This document shows, one piece after another, positions 9,525 to 17,215 of a DNA stretch of 21,025 bases. The stretch covers positions 1 through 21,025 of the forward strand of contig JASCIV010000405.1 in assembly GCA_030374735.1 (NCBI GenBank). Reading direction: 5' to 3'. The first letter of the stretch is position 1. The number at the start of each line of letters is the position of its first letter. The stretch is from Gracilaria caudata (lineage: Eukaryota > Rhodophyta > Florideophyceae > Gracilariales > Gracilariaceae). Under the pieces are notes generated by a model that was given only the letters and a program-made list of their open reading frames with translations, had not been told where the DNA came from and searched no databases. The position numbers were made by a program, and so were the translations under genes.

Positions 9525-10217
9525 GTGGAAGAGCGAGAATGGATTCTTTTGATGTGGCGGGGAGGGGATCGGAGAGGGGTGTTTTGAGGATGGGAGGGTT
9601 CTGGGGAAACACGCGAGGCGGATCAACGGAAGATGCGATTCGCAGAGTGGACGTGGCGCAACACGTGGCAACGATGGGGCGCGGTGCGACGTCGTGGCGC
9701 CACGCGTGGCCAGTCGGGAGTCAGTCATTCGTCGTGGAGCAGGCGCGTGCATTGCATTTTGTAGCTTGGCATCCACATCGATTCGTTTCGCCTCGTCGGA
9801 TGTGCCTGCCGTGTTGCTTTTTCGTTCACCGTACTTCCGTTCCGCCGCCGTCTCTTCTGTCGCTGCAGTGTTGGCTGCTTGTCTTCGTTGCCTTCATCGT
9901 GCTTCATACAATTCATCCACCGCTTTTCGTTCCATCTTCCAGCCTTCAATTGCCGTCAACCCGAGTCAATTTGAAATCCCGCCTCGTCTTCCTGCCGCGC
10001 ATCCGTCACTTCCATCTGCTCCCCTACACCCCTGCCCAATAACTTCTTCTCGTCGTTCATCTTCGTCACCTCCGCAACCATTCAGTCGTCTAGACAGCGC
10101 TCCTTTCACCGAGCCGCCAACACCACCACCACATTAAGCTCGTACAGACCAGCCGCCGCTCCGATCCAAACCAGCGTTCATAAAAGCAGCGCGCCAGCGC
10201 ACGCCACCGGCTCCAAG
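9525..10217. promoter_or_regulatory. Divergent 5' region of the DOHH and eIF4E genes
   Basis: A 693-base gap between two divergent starts. The left part is GC-rich with a CACGTG element at 9662-9667 and a GTGGCGCCACG palindrome near 9693-9703. The part near eIF4E is rich in pyrimidine runs (10,000-10,140), typical of 5' UTR or promoter DNA. Open frames here are low-complexity and show no protein features. Confidence 0.5.
9662..9667. promoter_or_regulatory. CACGTG (E-box/G-box) element
   Basis: On the minus strand the site reads TGCCACGTGTT, sharing GCCACGTGT with the element at 14627 in front of the KAS gene. It lies about 140 bases upstream of the DOHH start. Function inferred only. Confidence 0.3.
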
Positions 10218-10808
10218 ATGGCCGCCACGGGCAAGAGCTGGTTGGCCGCCGCCGCTGCGCCCGTTCGCACACAACCAAAGGGCGCTCACTTGCTTCATCG
10301 AACCTATCAATTCAGTTACGTGCATCGTTCCATGGATCGCAAAAATGAGGATTACAAGAATCAGATCCGTAACATAGCAACCGTGGGAACCGTGGAAGAA
10401 TTTTGGGCTGTGTATACTCATCTTAACCGTGTGAATAAACTGTCGCCCAACACTGACTATTTTCTGTTCCAAAAGGGTGTGCAACCTATGTGGGAAGACG
10501 ACGCTAACAAACGGGGAGGTAGGCTAACCATTCGACTGCAAAAGGCCGCCAGCCCTCGCGCTTTTGAGGACCTTTGTCTGGCGCTTATCGGCGAACAATT
10601 CGAAACCGACGACATCTGTGGAATTGCTTGTTCGGTAAGAACCTACGAAAACAATCTGAGCATATGGCTCAAGGATGCTAACAACAAGCAACTACTTGTT
10701 CGCGTGGAGAGTATTGCGCGACGCAATTTGAACTTGGAGCCCAAGATCGTGCTGCGCGACTGGTCGTTCAAGGCACACAATAATACGGATCAATCGCCCA
10801 GCTCGTAA
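10218..10808 (+). CDS. eIF4E-family cap-binding protein, class II (4EHP/nCBP-like)
   Basis: The 196-residue product has the eIF4E fold: FWAVYTHL (62-69, partner-binding Trp63), DYFLFQKGVQPMWEDDANKRGG (about 80-101, cap-stacking Trp92 and Glu93), a LIGEQF helix and an SVRTYENNLSIW strand ending the core. The other cap-stacking position (Trp56 of human eIF4E) is Tyr46, and the Trp43 equivalent is Tyr30; these substitutions define class II, which includes the metazoan repressor 4EHP and plant nCBP. The Trp46 equivalent is Ser33, whereas 4EHP keeps Trp. MWEDDANK and GEQF are also closer to 4EHP than to canonical eIF4E. The N-terminus is Ala-rich and short. The start sits in a strong context (AAGATGGCC). 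It probably binds capped mRNA with modest affinity; whether it activates or represses translation cannot be read here. Confidence 0.9.
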   Translation: MAATGKSWLAAAAAPVRTQPKGAHLLHRTYQFSYVHRSMDRKNEDYKNQIRNIATVGTVEEFWAVYTHLNRVNKLSPNTDYFLFQKGVQPMWEDDANKRGGRLTIRLQKAASPRAFEDLCLALIGEQFETDDICGIACSVRTYENNLSIWLKDANNKQLLVRVESIARRNLNLEPKIVLRDWSFKAHNNTDQSPSS

Positions 10809-11208
10809 GAGTTATAGTTGGTAAACACGTGAGAGCGTTCGGAGGCAGCGCCGTTGGGCCTTGAATTATGTGAAGAACGGTACATGTGTCGACAAATCAT
10901 GAGTTAGTTCCTTCGCACTGTTGGTCTTCGAGTTCCGCGCTCCTTATTAAGGAACAGAAGCACCGTGCCTTCCCGAGTTAGGATAGATGCAGATTGCAAT
11001 GCCAGCGCGCGTTCCACGTTGCGTCGGAGCCCTCGTTGCACGCGTGGCCCCCCGCCTATTGCACCAATTGCCATCGTACAAGTGGACTGCAGATTCGCTC
11101 GCCTCCATCTGGTTTTTCTCTTTCGACCCCCATACAACCATAACCTTCTTCCCCACCCCCTAGGCCTGCTGTTCCCCGTCCAGCAGTCCACCTCAGCGCG
11201 CAACCGTC
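10809..11208. other. Gap between eIF4E and the thioredoxin-UBX gene
   Basis: Four hundred bases holding the eIF4E 3' flank and the promoter/5' UTR of the next gene. A CACGTG occurs at 10826-10831. Upstream of the 11209 start the plus strand is C/T-rich (11,100-11,190). No gene is seen. Confidence 0.45.
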
Positions 11209-12642
11209 ATGACGATCCAACATATCGCTTCACTCCAGCAGTTTGAGTCAGTTCTCAAGTCGTCTGGGAACAAGCTCGTCGTTGTCGACTTCTTTGCCAC
11301 CTGGTGCGGACCATGTCGCGCAATTGCCCCCTTCTACGAGTCTTTGTCAAACCGTTACGCCGACCGCGCAATGTTCCTCAAGGTCGACGTTGACCAGGCA
11401 CAAGACGTCGCCCGTTTCTGCTCCGTGTCTTCTATGCCAACTTTTCACTTCTATCGTCGTGGGGTCAGGGTGTCCCAGTTTTCGGGTGCTGATCAGAACC
11501 GTTTACAGCAGGAAATAGAAGCCCATGCCCCGTCTTCTGCCGAGGTAGCCTTTGTAGGATCTGGTAATAGGCTGGGTTCCCAACCTGCGTCATCCAGTCC
11601 ATCGCAGCCGGCTGCGCCGGCTGCTGCTTCGGGTGACGCAGACGACATGCTGTCGAGAAGAATGGCGGCTGCAGCCGCCGCCGCCAAAAGGGTGGAGGCT
11701 TTCAAGGAACAGCAAGAAGCCGCCGCAAAAGCGGCTGAACCCACCCCCGAACCGGCCCCTGAAACTGCTCCGGCTTCACAGCCAGCTCCAGCTTCTCAGC
11801 CAGTCGCCGAGGCTTCGTCTTCGGAGGCCCCGCAGAATGACCCGCGTCTCGACGTCAACCTACTGTTTCTCACGCAGATGGTGGACGAAATGGGATTCCC
11901 AAAGGTTCGTGCTCAAAAGGCGCTCATTCTTACGGGTAACAAGAGTGTCGAGCAGGCTGTGGAGTGGTGTTTCGAGCATGCTGATGACCCCGACATCGAC
12001 GAGCCGTTACAGATTGTCACGAAGGAAGGAAAACCAAAGCCCAAGCTTACTCAAGAGGAGGCGAAGAAGCGTGCAGATGATTTATATGCACGTGCCAGAG
12101 CGAAGAGAGAGGAACAAGAAAAGAAAGAGGCGGTTGAGAGGGAGAAGGAACGACTCAGGTCTGGTAAGGAGGTCGCTGAAGCAAAGAAAAAACTCGAGGA
12201 AGAGAGTCGTAGAAGAGCTGTTGAGGAGAAGAGAAGAGAGAAAAGAGAGGCGCTCGCGGAGAGAAAAAGGGTGCGTGCTATGCTTGAGGCAGATAAGAAA
12301 AGGCGTCACGAAAAGTTCCATATGCCGCCAAGTGATCCACCAGCACAACCCGAGGCGTCGTCTTCCAAACCGGAGCCGAAACATGTTGACCCATCGGCAG
12401 CAGCTGGTAAGATACAGTTCCGGATGCCAGATGGCTCGCGTATCGAGGGCGAGTTTACTGGCGACCAAACTATGGACGATATGATTTACTTCTTGTTGAC
12501 TGCTCGTCCTGAACTGAGTGCTCGAACTTTGACGTTCTCACAGCAGTATCCACGAAAAGTGTACTCTCAAAGCGAGTATGGTATGTCCCTCGCTGATTTG
12601 AAGCTCCTACCACGGGCTGCGTTAACCGTATTGTACTCGTAA
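11209..12642 (+). CDS. Thioredoxin-UBA-coiled coil-UBX fusion protein (UBXN1-like p97 adaptor with an N-terminal thioredoxin)
   Basis: One intron-free frame of 477 residues joins four modules. Residues 1-106 are a complete thioredoxin with WCGPC at 32-36 and the cis-Pro loop SMPT at 75-78, so it should be redox-active. A low-complexity Ala/Pro/Ser/Gln linker runs to about 212. Residues 216-268 are a UBA domain (MGF at 228-230, LTGN at 241-244, ending DDPDIDEPL), followed by a long charged coiled coil (about 280-370). Residues 400-477 form a UBX domain with YPRK at 447-450 in the position of the p97-contacting FPR loop. UBA, coil and UBX together closely resemble human UBXN1/SAKS1, which binds ubiquitin and p97/VCP. 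A cytosolic link between a disulfide reductase and p97-dependent ubiquitin handling is inferred. No transit peptide is seen. Confidence 0.92.
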   Translation: MTIQHIASLQQFESVLKSSGNKLVVVDFFATWCGPCRAIAPFYESLSNRYADRAMFLKVDVDQAQDVARFCSVSSMPTFHFYRRGVRVSQFSGADQNRLQQEIEAHAPSSAEVAFVGSGNRLGSQPASSSPSQPAAPAAASGDADDMLSRRMAAAAAAAKRVEAFKEQQEAAAKAAEPTPEPAPETAPASQPAPASQPVAEASSSEAPQNDPRLDVNLLFLTQMVDEMGFPKVRAQKALILTGNKSVEQAVEWCFEHADDPDIDEPLQIVTKEGKPKPKLTQEEAKKRADDLYARARAKREEQEKKEAVEREKERLRSGKEVAEAKKKLEEESRRRAVEEKRREKREALAERKRVRAMLEADKKRRHEKFHMPPSDPPAQPEASSSKPEPKHVDPSAAAGKIQFRMPDGSRIEGEFTGDQTMDDMIYFLLTARPELSARTLTFSQQYPRKVYSQSEYGMSLADLKLLPRAALTVLYS

Positions 12643-12891
12643 AACGCAAAGAGCACTTGCTATGATCATATACGTCTTCAGAGAGGACGCTGGTTGTAGA
12701 CGTAAAGGGTTAGGACTTTGTACAAATCTACACCGCTGTTTGACGACGCAGGCCGAGTTCATTGTTGTGTATTGCACCCCATGCGTTGGACGACATCGAG
12801 GTTCAGTCTTCAATAACCATCGGACATCGTTTTAGTTTCTTAATCAATTAGCTTATTCGCCACTCACTAGTCCACCCAACGAAAGACGTGT
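12643..12891. other. Convergent 3' spacer between the UBX-fusion and KAS genes
   Basis: A 249-base spacer between two stop codons, presumably containing both 3' UTRs. An AT-rich stretch lies at 12,832-12,856. No gene is seen. Confidence 0.4.
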
Positions 12892-14434
12892 TCATTCGGT
12901 GTACTTGCCGAAAACGACAGTACTGTTATGTCCTCCAAAACCGAAAGAGTTAGAAATACCGACGGAAATGTCAGCCTCCTGCATCACATTGGGTACGATA
13001 TCAATATCAACCTCCGGCTCTTGGTCATTGATGTTAATCGTGGGATGAATCTTTCCTGTCTCAATGGCTTTAACGGTAGCAACGGCTTCCAGTCCCCCTG
13101 CCGCCCCTAGTGCATGACCGATCATTGATTTTGTTGCATTCATCTTCAGCTTGCTCACATCGCCATCAAACACGCTGCGAACAGCTCGGAATTCTGCAAG
13201 ATCTCCAGCTGGAGTTGAAGTTGCGTGTGCATTGATATAGTCAACATCCTCCTTCTGAACTCCAGCGTCCTCCAAAGCATGTGTGATACAAAGTTTGACA
13301 CCGCTACCGTCTTGTCTTGGCTCTGTGATGTGATGAGCATCACAGCTTTGTGCTCCACCGAGATACTCTGCAAGAATTGGAGCACCGCGTTGTAATGCGT
13401 GCTCAAGACTTTCTAGCACCAATAACCCAGCGCCCTCTCCCATGACAAAACCGTCACGAGTCTTGTCCCATGGTCTTGATGCACCCTGTGGATCGTCATT
13501 TCTGGAGGACAGTGCGCGACAAGCAATAAAACCGCCCAGGCCCACAGGGACGATGGCTGCTTCTGATCCGCCCGCAAGACAAATGTCGCAATCTCCTCTT
13601 CTGATATGGATTGCAGCATTGTTGATCATAAAGTTACCCGTTGCGCACGCTGTTGACACTGAATAGTTGGGGCCCATGAAGCCTGTTTCCATGCCGATGA
13701 GCGCAGACCCCTGCACGCCAAGAATACGGAAAAGGCAGAAGCACAGAACATGAAAGTCAGAACATAGGGGTCGCAACATTCGTTCGTTGATCTCAGTCTG
13801 GTTCGCAACTTACCATGTTGGTGATCGCGTAGGGAACGAAAAAGGGTGACATACGAGAATAACCGCGGGTAAGCAGCTTCTCGACGCCCTCGGAGTAGAC
13901 GTTCAGTCCACCCATACCCGACCCACATAGAACGCCCGCCCTCCTCTTATCAATCGCTTCCAGCGCATCAGATCCGTTTCCCAGCCCCGCATCTTCGAGC
14001 GCCTTCTTACCAGCAACGAGTGCATACTTAAGAAAGGGATCAAGACGTCTCAACAACTTTGGCTTAACATATCCGTCTGTCTCCACTTGATCTGGATCAA
14101 TGCAGGCAGCAAAATTAGTACTCCACCCTTCGGTATCAAAACTTTTGACTCTCTTCACGCCGCTCTTCCCCTCAAGCAGCGAGGTGTAGAATATGTCGGA
14201 ATCGCACCCGAAGCACGATACTACTCCCGTTCCGGTCACGACGACACGCTTGACGGTTCCGTGCGAGGTCTCGCGTGTGAGAGAGACCATTTTGATGGGC
14301 GCTGTTGATGCCTTGCGCGAGGGTCGAGATGGAAGAGAAGTGACATTATGAGACATTGGTCGAAGCCATTTGGAGTTTGTAGAGGAAGTCAGCGGAATGG
14401 GCGCCGAAACAAACGTAGTGTGAAAACGTTGCAT
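12892..14434 (-). CDS. fabF: Beta-ketoacyl-ACP synthase II (KAS II / FabF), plastid-targeted, two exons
   Basis: The enzyme condenses malonyl-ACP with a growing acyl-ACP in type II fatty-acid synthesis. Joining 14434-13814 to 13710-12892 gives 479 residues. A Ser/Thr/Pro/Arg-rich leader (about 1-60, MQRFHTTF...) precedes the KAS fold, which starts at VKRVVVTGTG (62-70). The active-site triad is intact: Cys229 in STACATG, His369 in NAHATSTPAGD and His406 in KSMIGHALGAAGG, with Lys401. The intron is placed between ITNM and GSALIG because the conserved protein is continuous only when it is removed. Phe at position 4 resembles red-algal and glaucophyte transit peptides. The frame is open beyond 14434 without an earlier ATG. 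The substrate range (KAS I or KAS II) is not certain from sequence; FabF is the closer match. Confidence 0.93.
13711..13813 (-). other. Spliceosomal intron in the KAS gene
   Basis: A 103-nt intron with donor GTAAGT right after the Met codon of ITNM, acceptor GTGCAG before GGGTCT, a pyrimidine-rich 3' part, and a TTCTGAC branch-like sequence about 45 nt upstream of the acceptor. It sits in phase 0. Removing it restores an unbroken KAS protein. It is the only intron I can support in the conserved genes. Confidence 0.9.
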
Positions 14435-15582
14435 GAGGAGGCGCAGTAAAGACGGTGGCGCGATGTGGTGAATCGTCGCGATGATGATGGATGAAGACGG
14501 TGGCGGGTGTGGGGGCTTCAGCACGGATGTCACGGTCGAGTTCCCTTCTGTTCATGTGTGATCATGAGCTGTGATGGCGTGCTTTGCACGCGTGCGAGCT
14601 CAGATCGGATCGCGGGGGTGAGCCGCCACGTGTCCAGCACGCGGGTGATGCGTGCCGTTGGCTACTGTCGCTACCCTGTATTCCACACGCACAGGTTCGA
14701 GTTTGGACCGGGTGCGGCGGCACGGGCCGCAGTGCGGCCCCGCCAGCCGCCATGCGTGTTGAGCACGTTCGCAGCGTGCGAAGCTGCGTCGCTTTTCGGT
14801 TTTAATTTGCGACATGGATCGTCGACGCGCCAGTGCTGTGGCTCCCGCGCAGACTTCGCACACTCATCGCCAATGATGGTTCCTGTTCACCGCAAGACTA
14901 CAAGGGTATGGGGATCAGGCAAGAGCGACGTGGCCGTAATTCTCCTGTTGCACGACCGTGTTACATGTTGCCACGATGAGAACCTGCGCAGTTGGGGGAT
15001 ACCAGCTCAACATGAGCGTGCTCCCAGGCACGGGTGCCAGTCCTACTTTGACAGGTGGCTGGCCACCAATTTATTTGTGCGAGATCGTCCATCAGTCGTG
15101 AAACGCTGCCGAGACGTTCTTTGAACGCTCTTTGCTAAATTTCTTTCATGGCTTGCCGTCTCGCCGTTGAGCAAGTGCACTCCTTCAACCGCTCCTACTG
15201 CAACGAAGACGGGATCAATTGCTTTTTCATTTGTTGGCGGTTTCTGACATTCAAGGCACAACAGAAACGTTACACGACTTATCGCCAAGAGCCCCTCACT
15301 CGAGCGCAAGGTTCTACGGCTGCATAATGAACAATAGCTTAGGCGATAGTCGAAGAAGTTGAACGAAACATTTATTCTAGACGATAAACAATACATAAAC
15401 AATTGCGACCTCAAAAACAAAACGCACGTCTTCAATGCGAACAGAATCCTTCAATCGCATCACGGCGTTCACGATCTTAAATAACTCTTCGCCCGACAGA
15501 TGGTTCCGAAAGGGTTCGCAGTCGAATAAAGTTGCACTTCTTCCCGTGTTGCCTCTTCAACGAAACAGAAGGGAGGATCTAA
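14435..15582. promoter_or_regulatory. 5' region of the KAS gene and gene-poor flank
   Basis: The first 400 bases are GC- and CpG-rich and probably contain the KAS promoter, with CACGTG at 14627-14632. Beyond about 14,850 the sequence is unremarkable. A plus-strand frame from ATG 15148 to 15327 (59 codons, several Cys, Arg and Tyr) is possible but has no recognisable feature, and an overlapping minus-strand frame lacks an ATG at its start. I call no gene here. Confidence 0.4.
14627..14632. promoter_or_regulatory. CACGTG (E-box/G-box) element
   Basis: Reads GCCACGTGTCC on the plus strand, about 190 bases upstream of the chosen KAS start, and shares GCCACGTGT with the site at 9662. Function inferred only. 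Confidence 0.3.
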
Positions 15583-15888
15583 ATGGTTCGAGAACTGTCC
15601 AAAATGTGTGGATGTTTTCAATTCTCCACTTTGTTCGCAGCTATCATTACTGCTTTTGTTCTCGTGAATGTAGAACACTTGCTTCAAATTTATGCGCCCA
15701 ATTGCTGTTCCAGATCCCAGACCAACGGCGATGAAACCTTGTTTTACGTCGAAACCTCGACATCGAATTACTGTTCCATGTTCTGTGAAGCACGCAGGAG
15801 ATGCGTTGGAGCCAAAACACAGGATGAGCAATGCGTGGCATTTGCTGGCGAATGCCAAGGAGAGTATCAATACTGTGATTAGCTTCAT
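15469..15888 (-). CDS. Possible small secreted protein (antisense alternative to 15583-15882)
   Basis: An ATG-started frame of 139 residues. The N-terminus is a textbook signal peptide: Lys at 2, a hydrophobic core (ITVLILSLAFA) and a likely cleavage after HA at about 19. The remaining roughly 120 residues hold six cysteines and no family I recognise. It covers the whole plus-strand frame 15583-15882 and is exactly codon-in-register with it, so at most one of the two is likely to be under protein-level selection. I cannot decide between them by eye; this one has the better signal peptide, the other the more domain-like cysteine pattern. Confidence 0.3.
   Translation of the reverse strand: MKLITVLILSLAFASKCHALLILCFGSNASPACFTEHGTVIRCRGFDVKQGFIAVGLGSGTAIGRINLKQVFYIHENKSSNDSCEQSGELKTSTHFGQFSNHLDPPFCFVEEATREEVQLYSTANPFGTICRAKSYLRS
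15583..15882 (+). CDS. Possible small membrane-anchored or secreted cysteine-rich protein, PAN/Apple-like
   Basis: An ATG-started frame of 99 residues. A short polar start is followed by a hydrophobic segment (about 14-38) that could be a signal anchor or signal peptide. The rest contains eight cysteines: 41, 42, 64, 68, 74, 84, 91 and 98. The spacing C-x3-C-x5-CVGAKTQ-x3-C is reminiscent of PAN/Apple modules of extracellular adhesion proteins, but the segment is shorter than a full module. A longer frame lies exactly antisense to it. No homologue can be named. Confidence 0.38.
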   Translation: MVRELSKMCGCFQFSTLFAAIITAFVLVNVEHLLQIYAPNCCSRSQTNGDETLFYVETSTSNYCSMFCEARRRCVGAKTQDEQCVAFAGECQGEYQYCD

Positions 15889-15975
15889 GAGAATGTTTCG
15901 AATTGAGATAGTAAAGCCCGTTCAAGTCTAGACCTTGAGCAATGTGGTGACACGACTGATGTGACGTCGAATTTC

Positions 15976-17141
15976 TCAACGGCTTTCAGATGCTCTCTCA
16001 GAGGCAGTTTGACGACGGAGCAAATCGGAACAGATTGGCAGTGAGCTTGCAGAACTTGTCTGTAATTCGGTTATGAAGCTGTTTCCCGCAGCACCCCCAA
16101 CTGCTTCTAAATAGTCGATGATGTGCTGAATATGTTGCTCACTTACTTTCACGAGAGGTCTCCAAGTTTTGGTGCCTCCTGCTTAGAAGGATGATTGTTA
16201 GCGTTGAACACTGTTAAAAGAACACTATCCCTTAAACTATGAGAAGCTAGCATTCTTGCGTACAACGCTTGAGGCGGCTTGAAATATGACAAAGTGACCT
16301 TACTACGATAAGGATTAATATCGATGCCTGTAGTATATCCAATATCAGTGAGGGATCATATCTATCGCCAAGATCTTGTTGTTGGCCTCAATCTTATTGC
16401 CTTCGGCAATGGGGTTTCAGAGTCAGGCAAGCATGGTCAAACGCCTCCTGCGAGAAATATGTTACATATTTCATATTATATGTAAGTGACATATCAACTG
16501 CCTGGCCAACATCACTTAAGTGCCATTGGCGTTGAGGGAATTATTCCGAAGAAGCAAACACTTCAGCTCTGCGACACGTCGATGTGCTGCGGGTAAGTAG
16601 TAAACGTAAGGCTTGCCTGATGGACTACAAAGATGTTTTAGTACTTTTTTAATGTTGTTACAATATACTTCTCTTGTTATTCAATACAACAAAATAAACA
16701 GCATTTCATTGCTTTGTTATTCAGTACTTCACTTAACTTACAACAAGTGAGATCGGATAAGACTTCAAGGAATACACTCAGCGGGGAAATCGACCCTTAT
16801 GGTCGCCAAAGATAAACCGCTTCGTTGATACAGCCCGTAAGCTTACATGCGGTGGCAAGTATCCACCACACAAAAATCGCGTCTCCTTGAGGTGAGCGAA
16901 GGTTACGTAAGCTAGATATTATACCTGCCAACATGCAAAGGAAGAATTGTTGTGAGCACGTCCCGTTTTGGTGAAGGTGTATTACGACAAGGTGTGCTTT
17001 CGTACCTCCGTCAAGTTGTTCAAATTTGACGCCTTGTTTGTTGCATTCTTTGAAGCCATGCCAGTAATCTTGAAAGGCCTGATGAGCACAAGCAATCGCA
17101 ATGTAGAGAAAGAGAGGGAAGCGCCTGGTAGTTAGAAGAGA
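15976..17141 (-). other. Coding-like minus-strand open frames: candidate spliced gene or decayed gene
   Basis: Four stretches read like protein but lack a start codon. They are 17141-16797 (114 codons, containing FQDYWHGFKECNKQG), 16680-16516 (ending with a PSGKPYVYYLPAAHRRV run), a short piece within 16420-16345 (PIAEGNKIEANNKILAIDMI), and 16182-15976 (68 codons, containing VSEQHIQHIIDYLEAVGG). The last three share one frame. Splice-like signals lie between them: GTAAGTT at about 16742, TACTAAAACATCTTTGTAG ending at about 16624, TTTCTCGCAG ending at 16447, and GCTAAC followed by AAGCAG near 16180. The pieces do not join into one clean model, and open frames of this length can arise by chance. 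No family is recognised. Confidence 0.25.
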
Positions 17142-17215
17142 CTATCTCGGAGAAGAAGGCTATCCCTCTCGCCGAGCAATCCATCTCCAGGACACCGCAA
17201 TTGCTCTCTTATAGA

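Noticed and set aside
9525..9776. Longer N-terminus of DOHH
   Set aside because: The upstream part is low-complexity and overlaps the divergent promoter; the protein from 9524 has exactly the family length.
13711..13779. Separate start for the downstream KAS frame (residues reading through the intron)
   Set aside because: That stretch lies in the intron, ends at a good acceptor, and the conserved KAS sequence begins right after it.
14690..14720. GGTTCGAGTTTGG as a tRNA B-box
   Set aside because: It departs from GGTTCGAnTCC, and no A-box, acceptor stem or cloverleaf can be formed around it.
14507..15124. 205-codon plus-strand frame antisense to the KAS upstream region
   Set aside because: It begins with GTG, is Cys/Arg/His-rich as expected from GC-rich DNA read in a shadow frame, and has no domain.
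16396..16410. ATTGCC-TTC-GGCAAT hairpin and nearby ATATGT/ACATAT palindromes as transposon ends
   Set aside because: The stems are short, have no paired partner at a distance and no target-site duplication; AT-rich DNA gives such palindromes often.
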